Positions 1-11,600 of a stretch of 64,000 nt of DNA are shown piece by piece. The stretch spans positions 7,353,690 to 7,417,689 of the forward strand of contig OZ038440.1 of assembly GCA_964036275.1 (NCBI GenBank), written 5' to 3'. How positions within the stretch are numbered: position 1 is the stretch's first letter; each line of letters opens with the position of its first letter. The stretch comes from Litoditis marina. Its lineage: Eukaryota > Nematoda > Chromadorea > Rhabditida > Rhabditidae. The notes beneath the pieces were generated by a model that worked only from the letters and a program-made list of their open reading frames with translations, was not told where the DNA came from and did not search any database. A program made the translations under genes and the position numbers.

Positions 1-572
1 TCTATCAAAACTGCTCTTAATCTTAACCACCACAAACTTCGGAAACTAAAACTAAAAAGTTAACTATTTACTATTTTCTATTTCTCGTTGGTTGTGCAGC
101 TTTGTAGTTCTGAGTACGTATGCTAGATGACCCCGGCACCTCCATCCCATCCTGCGTCTCTCGCTCTCACTGTTCTTGTCTCTTACATCCCGGCGCGATG
201 TAAGAGCAAAGAAATAGCGTATGTTTGGGGAGACGCAGGATGAGATGAAGGTGCCGGGATCTTTTAGCATACGTACTCTAGAGAGAAGAACAAAGAAAAG
301 CACACAGGAAAGAGAAACGTTAGCGAATAAGAGCTCAAACAGCTAGGTATTACCATATGGTTTGGTTTTAATTATGCAAAAACAATAAATACTGTCAATC
401 ATGAGTTGCACAGCTCTCATAGTATACAAACCGTACACAGTTTGCCATAAGTTATAAAGTATAATCAGTAGTGTCTAGGTTCTACAATATATTGGTGAGA
501 AAGGGAATGAAATATATGATTAAATGAAATTCTTCGTCAATTTCTGGTCTGAATCCCAACTCAACAACTGTA
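1..572 (-). pseudogene. Copy 0: 5' remnant of a pseudokinase gene copy, first exon lost
   Basis: Bases 1-560 align closely to intron 1 of copies A (15500-16110), B (49450-50025) and C, including the foldback at 115-275. In A, B and C this intron is followed within a few bases by the first coding exon. Here the sequence jumps at about 572 straight into DNA that in B lies near 50850, upstream of the gene. The start codon and first 32 codons are therefore missing. The detailed substitutions resemble B and C more than A. The rest of this copy would lie left of the window, so I cannot say whether another start is used. What is seen is the alignment break; loss of function is inferred. Confidence 0.75.
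115..275. repeat. Foldback (palindromic) element in intron 1, copy 0
   Basis: Near-palindrome of about 160 bp. The outer arms begin and end TACGTATGCTAGA/TCTAGCATACGTA and run through CCCGGCACCT/AGGTGCCGGG and ATCCTGCGTCTC/GAGACGCAGGAT. The centre is a TCTTACATC/GATGTAAGA hairpin. It occurs at the same intron position in all four gene copies, so it predates the family duplication. It looks like a MITE-type insertion; no target duplication is clear. Confidence 0.8.
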
Positions 573-769
573 CTGAACTACTCGATTGAAAAGAGTATCG
601 ACTATCTTTCTGATCCAAAACAACAGCAAAATATGTTACAGTTTGAAGTTAATGTTTTAACTGTTAATTTTGTCCGTTCTGTAGTGCTTGTAGTTTTATA
701 CACAATAATTCATGACAACAGCAGCTGTTTTGAAACATTTGAACGAGTGTTCAACTCTTGGGTATATTG

Positions 770-915
770 TACAATTGTCCCTCCCCCCCTCTTGAGCCAA
801 ATTAGGTTGGAATTCGACCCGTAGTACAATCACCCCCCACCCCCATAGGGGGTGATTGTACAACGTCCTTCTTTACTGCAGGTTTGGATTGAATGGGGGG
901 CGATTGTCTTACTTT
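770..915. repeat. C/G-run repeat with ATTGTACAAT motifs
   Basis: Several runs of 5-7 C or G flanked by ATTGTACAAT or ATTGTACAAC motifs. The same unit recurs at 5675-5810 and at 51040-51180 and 63960-64000, upstream of other gene copies. It is a small family repeat with inverted character. No coding signal. Confidence 0.5.
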
Positions 916-1001
916 TTGTATTTCTGTCCAATTAATCGTCCCATACAAAACATCAAAGTATTATAAATTTCATTCGTACAACTAGATTCACAATATCACA
1001 G

Positions 1002-1160
1002 TGGCAGAAAAGAAAAATGTACCTCAACAAGCTCAGAAACTATTCTGAACAACACGATTCTTTCAAATACAAAGGTGAACCAAGCAACCAGTTTTTAGCT
1101 CAAAAAACGCTGGTATCACCCGTGTACTTGCCAGAATCGAAAAGCAAAACGCATGAACAG
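1002..1160 (+). pseudogene. Frameshifted copy of a conserved orphan exon
   Basis: Homologous to the open exon at 25789-25944, starting after the same AG acceptor. The first about 33 residues read in frame (WQKRKMYLNKLRNYSEQHD onward). A one-base deletion near 1101, in the run after TTTAGCTC, then shifts the frame relative to 25789-25944 and abolishes the ending seen there. The protein is unrecognised. Conservation of both acceptor and reading frame between the two loci suggests the parent was coding. Confidence 0.5.
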
Positions 1161-1179
1161 AAAATTTCGTCCCAGTTGA

Positions 1180-1565
1180 TTTACCACCAAGTGACGTCTT
1201 CTGATTCATCTTAATATATATTTCGTCTTCTTATTATGAATTATTATTCTATCTCATGCATCATGAATGCGGGCTTTTGCGATCGTTTGCTAACTGATAC
1301 TTTTGGCTTTTCGCAGTGCTCTCAGTTGGTAGAGAATCAAAGAAAACAGTCACTTGAACCATTCTAACACGCCAGAATCTGCGTACGGTATCAAGACACG
1401 TTCATGAGTTCGAGATGTGTTAGTCACGTTTAATCTGGCAAGAAGTTTGACTAGCAGTATAAAACATTAGAAAACGCTCTCATAAGATAACTGTAACTGT
1501 CACGTCACTTGGTGGCCACCTCACGACAAACCAGGACAAAACTTATTTCAAAACAGAAAGTAATC
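1180..1565. other. Intergenic stretch, no feature supported
   Basis: AT-rich spacer between the orphan exon remnant and the 3' end of the membrane-protein gene. A short block near 1316-1332 resembles a tRNA A box, but there is no cloverleaf. I see nothing else supportable. Confidence 0.5.
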
Positions 1566-4500
1566 TCATAACATAAGTAACCGGAATATGGTGAGAAATA
1601 GAATTGAGTACAAATATAATGTGATCCCTGAACTGTGTTTCAACTCCTCCAGCATGAAATCGATTGCACCGTCGCCAACTTTTGAGACGACCACCGTACG
1701 CATCGCACGGTTTCTGGAAGGAAAGAGAATATGAAATCGCGAAAGTTTTCGTAATCAAGTGGCCATTCTTTGTACCTAACTAGTTCAATTTTTCTCAAGT
1801 TTTAGTACACTTGAATCAGAACATTTGAATACTAGATATTTTCGCTCCTGACGTGTGAGAATAAAACATAACTCGAGAGACTAGGACTTGTTTTTATAAT
1901 GTTTTTACCATAATACCAGTACAAGTGCATTCCCATAGAAAATTTTTTCACCACTCCTCTTCCAAATGGAATTTCTCTACTAAAATTTGAAAGCGAAACT
2001 TTAAATCAAGAATTCGAGAGCTCGCTATGGAAAAAACGCATCAGTACGTTTGATTTTCTCACGTCTCACATGAGTCCTACACCTAATATGATTGTTTGTG
2101 AACCAACCGTAACAAAGGGGTGTCGAGTTGTATGGAAGTGCCCTCACTCCGCCTCCTCCTCTTGGAATTGGCATGACACGGTGTCGGCCACACCTCCAGA
2201 AGTACCATCCAGCCCCTGTCGGTTACTGAAAACAACCGGTAAGAAATAGATCAGTTGTCGTAAACCTCTCGATTACAACTCTAGAATGTGGTTATTGGGA
2301 GTCAGTGTGGTCAATGCGAAAACAAAAGTTTGCCTTCGCAGTTTGACGAAGTATTTGCCAGTTTATTATTTTAAAAAAACTTTCAACAAGTGCATACAGA
2401 ATGAGCTAGTAATCTGTAAGTCTTCTTACGAAACGATCATTGCATTTTCTGTGTATAACACTGTAAGAGTTGATGTGGTATTGACAAGAACTATACCCAG
2501 ACAGTTCACTGAGGATAGGGGCAAGTTCTGTCAGTAGCCTTCTGTTGTAGACAGACTGATTATGCGACGGTATAGTCGTCGCCAACCGGAAGGCAAGAGG
2601 GTACTGTATATCTCACTTTCCGCTGTGTACGCACACATGTCTCCGTTTCCAAAGCTTATTCGTCATGACCTCTACTAGCGCAGTGGTTGGCGCCCTGCTA
2701 CGAAACTTTTGCTCGCAGGTTCGATTCCGGCGAGAGACAGAAATTTATAAATTTGGCACTCACTATAGAAAGGCTGTATAAATATGCGGAAAGCAATACA
2801 GACAGGAGATAATGGTGGAATATGACGTGAATAACTGAAACAAACTACATTCTCACCTTCAAAAGAGTAGCATGACGATTTCGGTAGCTGTCCGATTGAT
2901 TTCGACTCGTAGTGCTGGGCTCCTTTCTGATTGTTCTCAATAGAAACACGACCGTTGTAGCCAATAAACACCTGAACGATTCGTTATGAAATTTTATTTC
3001 ATTTTTTCGAACAATAAGACGTGCCACCAATAACTCCTGGTCGAAGTGAGCAAAAAGTATGATAATAGTTCCTGAAATTTCTTACCTTCCTGGTAAATTC
3101 GTGGTATGCTGATGAGTTAAAACGAGAGCCCGTTAAGTCAATGGCTACCCAATATTTCATCCTCTTTCTAGTTATAATGTCATGAAATGATGTCAAAAGA
3201 TGTGTTGAGAATACTCAGACAACTTCCAGTAAATGGGCCTGAACTTTTGTAGCCTCCTCAACGAAAGAGTGTGCAGAACCGAGAGACGCAGAAGGTCGTA
3301 TTCTGTCTGCCGTCTCCTTGATCTCAATGCTTTTGTAGCCGGTCGCAGGAATTCTGCGCAAATGTTTCTGAGACACACCTGTATTGCTTTATTGATTTCT
3401 GGGGAGCCCATGTCCTGCACTTTATCGAGAAGATACACAATCAGACCACTTTTCTTCTCGATATTCAGTTCTCTCGTCATACGCTTCGGCAGGAAGTGAA
3501 CCTAGAAGAAAAATATATAGACATGTGTCGTCTTTGAATAAATGATGCAAGGGAGTTTTTCGAAAAAGACCAATTTAGCATAATTCCCACTGTTTTTAAC
3601 ACATATATTTCTGCTAACTGTTCTTAAATACCCACATGTATATGCTTCACTGTACAATGAGTCTCTGATCCTTGCTCTCTAACGTTTCAATAAACCACTG
3701 GGATATTTCAAAAACATGTAAACGTGATAGAAGACTGAGCTACTTTCAACCGACTGAGTTTTACATACAAAGATGAATCCCCAGAATCCAAAGACCAAAA
3801 TCAATGTTTTTTCACAGAAGCTCATTGATCTGATTTCAAAACTAGTTACTCTTCCTTACCTTTCCTTCGACAGTTTGTGTGCTAGGAAAATCTGGCGGTG
3901 GTATTTGTGACAAAAGAATAGTGGAGGGTCGACCGAGAAAAGCTGCTCCACGGTCACTTCTGACTACGGTAGACAACATCCGAGAAGCGGACGAGAACTC
4001 CACGGCCCGCCAATCGGACAAGGAGAATGATGGCGGCACCTATAAGTAATTTTGCTGAAATTAATCAAGTACGCTAACTCTTGAAGTTATTTTTTATGTA
4101 TTGTTGGTTTTCGAACGGTAGACTTCTCTACTATTTTTCTTTTCTCACTATTGTGTGCTTCACGTCTCACGTGTCTGTTCACAGAAATTTTTTACACTTT
4201 TGTTTACTGCAATTTACACGAAACTGACCTCTATCTTGTCACTAGTGATGTTTTGAAGGATCTTTCTGTGGATTGGCTCCAGATCATAGAGTACTCTATT
4301 TTTCGTGGCCAGACGACGAAGTTCGATTATCGATTGCCAATTCAGAACCTGTATGTAGATTACCATTGGGATAAGTAAAATACAATATTTGTATGATTTA
4401 GTATAACAGTCAGATTCTTGAAGCTATCAGAAGTTGGATGTTCCACAATTATACGTTCCCGCAACATACTGTAATGATAGTCACTTTCAATATAACGTTC

Positions 4501-6635
4501 AGCGATGAACGTGTGAAACGTAATACGACTTGCACAAACGTAATACGACTTGCGCGGATCGTGACGTGGAAATATGTGAACGCGAAAGATCATTCTTTTT
4601 ATTATAAACTTTTGCGAATTCAAATAGTTTCCCGTTGTATTGCTACCTTATCATGTTCATCACTCCAAATCAGCAGAGATATCGATTGATCCATTCCCAG
4701 CAGCCACAATAGTTGATCTTTGGAGTGAGATGCCTGTAAGTAATTCAAGGTATGATTTTATTTTCCAATTTTCGCTGTGTTCCTTATCTCTTCCGAAAAT
4801 ATACTACGAGTCTAAAACCCAGCCTGAGAAAACCAACAAAACAACGAAAAGTAGAGGTGAAGAAAATTATGAAGCCAACAAACCCATTTTACAGCCGTCG
4901 CGGGGGTTGATTTGCTACCAAATGGCTTCCATCCTCTTCGTTTTCTGGTGGAACGTGCAAACTTGGCGCACTTTCAGGAAAACGGTTTGTCCTTTTGGAC
5001 CTGTTCACAGAAAACCTGAACGTTTTCACGCTTCAAAAGTTCGTCTGAGAGAACTTTTCCGGTTTCCACGAACTTTTTCAAGTTCATCGAAAAACGAAAC
5101 TTTTCTGTTTTCACCCACTTTTTCAAGTTCATCGGAAACCAAACCTTCCTGATTTCACGAAATTTTTCAAGTTGGTCAAAAAGCTTGAGAAATTAGTAAA
5201 ATCAGTGTTTGTAATGAGAGTGTTATCGGAACAATTGCGATAATAGCCACCAGAGAAAACGCATTGAAGGGGTTTTCTGCAGGAAATGATCCGAGATGGA
5301 GGCACCACGTTCTGATGCGTTTGTAGTTTGATCTATGTGTGTTCAGACTACAGTTCAGATAGAGACACACAATTCAGTTCATTACTGCTTTCTTTGAGTG
5401 ATTTCTTCGAAAACGAGCAAAGCATGTTTATTCTATTTTGATCTACTTAATCACGTGATTAGTTCCGGAATGAAGGTGAATCCGAGAAAGGCGTGTCCGC
5501 CTACAATCAGGGTCAGACAGACGAGGAGCAGAAATAAGAGAACCGCCATCACCAGAAACGGAAGTAGGGATTTAGGAAATAGTAAATTTCGTCGAAAAAG
5601 AACTAAAACTGGTTTCGGTCTCTTCCGTTCTGTTAATCACGAGCTTTTGAAATGCTTGGTTCAAAAGCTGGGTATATTGTACAATCGCCTAACCCCCAAT
5701 AACCCCCCTCTCTATAGGGAATCGTATTGGGAGGGAGGTGATAGTACTACTGGGGGGGGGGGGGGGGGCTAAGGGTGAGAGGGGAGGGCAATCGTACAAT
5801 TTTCCCCAAAAGCTTCCGAGCAATAGGGAAAGGGAAGATTCTAAGTAGTATCTGAACGTCGCAGACATTCGATTTTTCTTTCTTTGGTGTTTGTATGGTT
5901 CTGGCCACAATAATTGTGAAAACTAGTGAATGTAAAATAACACGATTCTTTGTTTTGAGACTGACCCTGGTCTTTCGTTTACCGCGAGTTTTGCCCTTTT
6001 TCCCTCTGCTTTTACCAGTCTCCTCCTTCGAAACTTTCTCGTTACCCTTCTTTCGTTTTTGAGCCCGCGTTTTAACTTCCGACTGGCCACTTTCTAATTC
6101 TGAAAGTGAATTATTTTTTATACATTTGTAGGGAGCCTAGAAAAACAATGACCGAATGTTTTTATTGTTTTCGTGCTGTATAAAAACTGTGCTTATGCAA
6201 GTTCGCGAAACATATGAAACACAAGGGTGATGTTGGTGTTGGGTAGAGTGACATTACCTTTCAGTCGCTCGTCGTCTATAGTTGAGTCTAAGTTCACATT
6301 GTCGTCGGCTCTGCAAGATACAACATAGTTAGCAAAAGTCAGGTTCATTAAAGCATTTAGGTTCATTAAACCATTATTTAGGTTCATTAAAGCATTACTT
6401 CGTAGCGAAAAGGACAGGCAGTTCGTGGATAGTGAGCGAAAACAAGACAAAATCTTTACCTCAATGGCATTGTTCCCGGTGCTTTTCCGCCGGGTCCAGT
6501 AGACTTTCGCGCTGATGGCGGCGGCGGTGAAGGTGCAGGTGGTGGTGGTGGTAGTGGTGGTGGTGGTGGTGGAGCTGGCGGCGGCGGGGCTGCACCGTCA
6601 CCTTCGGCTGGTCCCAACTCTTCATAGTCGGCCAT
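1566..6635 (-). CDS. Unidentified spliced gene: single-pass membrane protein, about 600 aa
   Basis: Exon model (minus, 5' to 3'): 6460-6635, 6258-6310, 6016-6099 (or 5983-6099), 5455-5629, 5159-5276, 4647-4733, 4229-4348, 3860-4039, 3215-3501, 3086-3167, 2857-3036, 2510-2541, 2148-2225, 1566-1713. All junctions are GT..AG, phases match throughout, and the total is 1,800 nt, or 599 residues. The N-terminus starts MADYEELG, then has a proline-rich tract near residues 18-40 and a Lys/Arg-rich segment near 85-110. A strongly hydrophobic span near 125-147 ([20 protein letters not shown]) follows. The remainder has NxS/T sites (NCS, NFS, NIT, NSS, NES), which suits a type II membrane protein, and a hydrophobic C-terminus. 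Least certain are the 32-nt exon, the 5159-5276 exon and the join after 5455, where an in-frame stop would otherwise end a 163-aa protein. The family is not recognised. A SINE lies in one intron. Confidence 0.6.
2574..2770 (+). mobile_element. tRNA-derived SINE, copy 1
   Basis: Internal RNA polymerase III promoter boxes are visible: TAGCGCAGTGG (A box) near 2678 and GGTTCGATTCC (B box) near 2719. They are preceded by about 100 bp of non-tRNA sequence and followed by GAGAGACAGAAAT. It matches the reverse complement of 11637-11823 along its length. It lies in an intron of the minus-strand membrane-protein gene. Confidence 0.75.
5675..5810. repeat. G/C-run repeat, with a G17 homopolymer
   Basis: Related to the repeat at 770-915. 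It starts TATTGTACAATCGCC and ends GGGCAATCGTACAAT, so the ends are inverted relative to each other. Inside is an uninterrupted run of about 17 G. It lies in an intron of the membrane-protein gene just upstream of its transmembrane exon. Confidence 0.6.
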
Positions 6636-8634
6636 AAGTTCAGCTGAATTAATCAGAAGTTACAGAGTAATGGATAAACACATATAAGAAGGTGGGCCTA
6701 AATACAGTTCTTTTCCAAAAACAATCCAGTGAATCGTGAGAAAACCGCACAACGGTTAAGTCCAAAGATTAAGAGTCAAACTTCGCCTCTCAAGAGTGCC
6801 ACATTTTCTCAATGTTTTGTTGTGTTATATTCAATTGCCCTCTGAGGAACGGGACAACTATCCCGCCTTGTCTCCGAAGATGAATGAATAGATCTTTTTA
6901 CTGGAACCTGAGCTCCGTTTGAGCTCAAAACCCACATGATTATTTCTTGATATCCAGGTGAAGTTGAATGCAGCCGTTCAGGATGCTGCGTAGTAAAAAA
7001 GTGACTCTAATTTTGCAGCCAAAAACCCGCCTGTTCACGAGCTATAGACGTGCTTTGGTGAGAAAAACTCATGAAAACGAGATGAAAACTGTCGTATGAT
7101 GAAATAACAAACATGTTTAGAAAGATGAGCATTCAATGACTATTTTGTAACTCCCTTTCCCTTTATTTCCTTTAGTTCAATGCAATTCTGGGGAACATTG
7201 ACTTTTCACCCCCACCTTTCTGATTTTGTATTGCCTTTGGGGAATTGTAGTTTGACCCCCCACCGGGAGGTGATAATTCAATTCAAAACCTTCAATACAG
7301 AACTTTAATGGTGGGGGGGGGGATTAAAAATGAACATTTCCGGGGTTGAAGTTCAGCCCCCCACTCGTTGAAGTTTGACCCCCACCATTGAAGTTCTACC
7401 CCCCGCCGACCCAGTGGGGGGGGGGGGGTAAATAGTGAATGTCAAAGTTAAATTTTGACCGTGTGTAATCCGTGGAAAAACGTATAATGAACCTGTGAAC
7501 TTTTGCAAAAAATTTGTTCTTTTTTAGAAGTTATCAGAACTCCATTAAACATTACAGCTTCTATAGAAACATGTTGAATATTTCTTATAATTCCTGCAAC
7601 CCATAAAACCTTAAAATAGGCTATGAGAGACTCATGAAAACGAGATAAACGTATGATGAAATAACGAACATGTTTAGAAATATGAGCATTCAATGACTTT
7701 TTTGCTAACTTAAGATAATTCCTTTTAGTTTATTGCAATTCTGGGGAACATTGACTGGGAACATTGACTTTTCACCCCCCCCCCCCCGGAAATTGTAGTT
7801 TGACCCCCCCCCCCCCCCCCCCCCCACCGGCGATACTTCAATTTTCTCCAATTCTGTAATAAGTTGTGTAATCCGTTGAAGAACGTACAGTGAACCTGTG
7901 AACTTTTACAACAATTCGTTCTTTTTAGAAGTTATCAGAACTCCATTATCCATTACAGCTTCTGAAACATGTTGAATGTTTATTATAATTCCCGCAACCC
8001 AACCTGAAACATAAAAAATCTATAAGAACTTTGCTCAATACTGATAATCAAATGAGGGTTCTGAAAGGCTCTGAACATAAAACGATCTAAGAACGTGATG
8101 AATATTGTTTTTCACTCGGTCAACCTACAGAGTTAGTGATTCAACGTACAGAGTGTAGACTGTTGTACGTATCGGAAAATGTTGATAAAATGATTTTCCG
8201 GCTTTTAACAATTTAATCTATGCAATGACTGCTAGTTTTCTGATCAGCTCAAGAGCGAAAATGTTTGCCACGTTCTTTCTACTTATACGTAGCTTATGTC
8301 AGCTTCAAGTCTTTCTTTGAATAACCATTAACCACAACTTTCTAAACCACAATATTTAAAACAAAACATTGTCTTCAAAATATAGTGAATGATTTTGGAA
8401 ACTGATTGTCCTAGTTTGTTTTCGTTCCGACTGTACAATGTTTTCTTCGTTTCAATAATTTACAATTTAACGTGTCTTGTAAGACGTGGAATTCATAGAC
8501 AAAAACAACCAATTGAATAATGTTCATGCAACGATTTAGAAATACAATCAGCTGCGAACATGGAACGAAACAAAGGAATTCTCATAGAAAAAAAAACTAT
8601 CACAAAATTTAGAAAACCGAACAGTCTAATTGTA
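6636..8634. repeat. Intergenic: diverged direct repeat rich in C/G runs
   Basis: About 2 kb between the membrane-protein gene and the 3' end of copy A. Two diverged direct repeats, about 7063-7560 and 7620-7990, share a block reading GATGAAATAACRAACATG and then long C runs (up to about 20). Around 7290-7430 a short unit like TTGAAGTTTGACCCCC recurs several times. From 8027 to about 8270 the sequence matches 36062-36300 downstream of copy B and is therefore ancestral 3' flank. No coding signal is seen. Confidence 0.6.
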
Positions 8635-11600
8635 TTACTTCTGTTTCTTCTTAGCAGCCACTTCGGCCTCCTTTCTCTCCTGAAAATGTAATTAATTGAA
8701 AATGAAAAACTGAACAAATTTATTAATAGACTGAACAAATCAATTGCCAAATGAAGCGTCAGATTAGTTTGGTCATCAGGGGGCAGGAACAGGGTTCTTC
8801 TTTCTCCGTAATGATAAAAAAAATGCAGAAAAAAACATGTTTGTTCTCTCACATACTAATATGTGTACAAATTTGGAATCAGAATGTACATACATTCTGT
8901 TTATAATTTTTTTAAGACTAGTGGCCACTTCCCTTTCACCAACCTTTCTGTCAATCAGCTTTCCTCTCTTGAACTTGTGGACGAAATTTTCCGGCGCTTG
9001 GGCGATGTATTCAGAGATGACCTGAAGAGGAATGTGTTTTAAAAAAGTCGTGGGAGTCACATATGGAAGACTAAAATAAATTTTTAGAAAATGAGGAAAG
9101 AGCTAAAGAGAAAAGCATATGAATAAAACAATCAAAAGTAGAGGGCAGAAAGAGAGAGCTAAAAAGGCAATGGAAATTCGAAAAATGTAGGTACAAACCG
9201 TATCGGGACTGAGAGTGTAGTCGAACAGCAGAGCGCGGAAGAAGGAGAACAAGTGATCGAACGTGGGGCGTGTCTGCAAAATGTTATGCTTAAATACATA
9301 AGTAATCTAACAATTTCGAATGGTAGTATAACTTAGTTTTCAAACTTCATGTCCTTGGATATAATTTCCTTCAACCTTCGATGATAATCTAAACAATCTA
9401 ATAATCTAATATAATCTCGGAGACTATTTTTTTCCTGAAATTTGTTATGATATTTTGCAGAGATTGGAACTACAACACTGATAAAACCACAATTTTCCCT
9501 GAAAAATCCACCAAACTACACGATAAATGATTGTACCTCCGGTTCGCTGCTCATGCAACGTTGGATGACGTCATCCATGAAGGTCTCCAGCTCCTCCGGC
9601 TCCACTGTCTGCATTTTCAAACCTTGATTGAAGAATCGAAGCAGTCTGAAAATATATCATCAACAAACAAAACTAATTACTATTTAGCCGATATTTACAT
9701 TATCTCTCAAATGTTCTATTTTATCTTATTTCATTCATCTATCTTCATTTCATCTGATATAAACTCTTTCAAGAAACTACCAATGATCTCTACAACACGG
9801 TCAAAGTTACGTACACCGTGTAAAACTTTTAAATGGCCCAGAATCGAAGAAACTAGTTACAACCAGAGAGGAACAAAAACGACTACTACAACTAAAGAAC
9901 TTGACCGAAACACCATTTAACAACAGTCTTAACTCACTCCATTGGTCCCTCGAGCAGCGGATTCTCATAGGCGTATGGAGTGGTCCCCATATGCATGATC
10001 TGGAAGTATACCAATGAGGTTTGTCAGACAAACATTCGGCTGTCGGAAAACGTCATTTTCCCAAACAAATCATCAAGCTTGTATATATCAACTAGTCGTT
10101 TGCGAACACTTTTCCTTGTGAGTGTAACATGAAAAAAATACTACATAACAGACCTCAAACATGACACAGCCAAATGCCCAAATGTCGGTGAGAATGTCGA
10201 AGCATCGGTACATGATACATTCGGGGGCCCACCACGGCCAATCCAACTCGTTTAGGTCGACAAAGTCCACGTTTTCCTGAAACACGTCAAATTGATAAAT
10301 TTTCTATAAAGATTAAGTTCTACGTTACTTCAAAGCTAGCGTATGCGGTGTACGTTGTCCTGTGTCAATCGGTTTGTACTTTGATGCCGCAGCTTTTAAG
10401 TCGACATTCGTGAATTATCTCGTAAATCGAGATCAAACTACTACCAATGGTAATAGTAAAATGGTAAAATCAAACCGCTCACCTTGTGCAGAAAGTGGTA
10501 CGGGACCATGAAATCGGTTATTTTGATTGTCAGATGACAGGGGAATTCCTTCTGAACAATCACATTCGATCCGCGCAAGTGGCGATGACACAAGAGGTTG
10601 CCCTCGAGGAATCGCATGCCAGCCGCTATCTGAAAAAAAGAAACGTCGATCTATTCAAATGATTTTATATTTCTATAACTTTCCCCAGTTTCACTCACAA
10701 TAAAATAAAGTTTATAGCAGATCTAATGGTGTGGACTAAAAACAGCGAGATCAAATCACAAACACGTCGTCCACGTACCAAACAAACTTTCAGAGAACAT
10801 GAACGTTCACACGTTGAAAAAAAACTGAATTTCTCTATGGAATTACACTGTCGAGAGAGATGCAAGTACTCAAAGTCTGCGTAGAAATGGCAAAGACTAT
10901 TCCAACCTGGTACATGATCTCGTATTTTGTTCTCGGCGAGACGAAGTTATCGTCATATCTTCTTTTCTGCAGCAGTCGATCCAAGGGAAGACCAACCACC
11001 GCCTCGTACGCAATCCATTTGTCCATCAGCTGAAAAACGGGTGAAAAGGTTATTTGAATGCAAATTAGGGTGGTTAAAGTCGAACACGAAACTCGACTCG
11101 ACTTGAACTCGAAAACTGAAATTTCCCAAAACTCGATTAACAACCCTAATACAAACTCTCCTAAATATAGCTCATTCAACGGTACTTGGTTCACTCTACT
11201 GATAAACCTGTACATACTTGCCTCTAACTTGTGTTCTTTATACGCTCAAACATGCTATATTTTCTGTTCAAAAACTAAGGACCAAAAACATGGAGTTGTA
11301 ATAAGTAGAGTATAAGTTCATGTACAGAAAGATTGACTAACCTTATCCTGTCCAAAGGCGAAGATGCGAGAAATGTAGTTGTACCCACGCACACTGTTGA
11401 TTTTTACATTTCTGGAAACAATACAATTTAAATACAACTTGAAAACCACGCGGTAATCAAAGAAAGAAAACGCTCGAAACAGTCCCGTGAAACGATAAAA
11501 TGAATAGAAACACAACCAACTGACCCTACATCGACCGGTTTGGACTTGGGATCGAGGGACTTGTACTGTAGACCACTGAGTTTGTGGATGAGGCTGAAAC

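Noticed and set aside
64..303. 79-codon minus frame repeated in all copies (also 15564-15803, 49516 and 62444 regions)
   Set aside because: It runs through the foldback element inside intron 1; conservation comes from the duplication, not coding.
1300..1420. Possible tRNA (CTCAGTTGGTAGAG near 1320, GAGTTCGAGAT near 1405)
   Set aside because: Only box-like words; no acceptor or anticodon stem could be formed.
5176..5370. Minus-strand frame with a hydrophobic run ([19 protein letters not shown]...)
   Set aside because: Looks like a second transmembrane segment, but its phase does not join the neighbouring exons. The alternative frame of the same DNA gives a phase-consistent, more polar exon (5159-5276).
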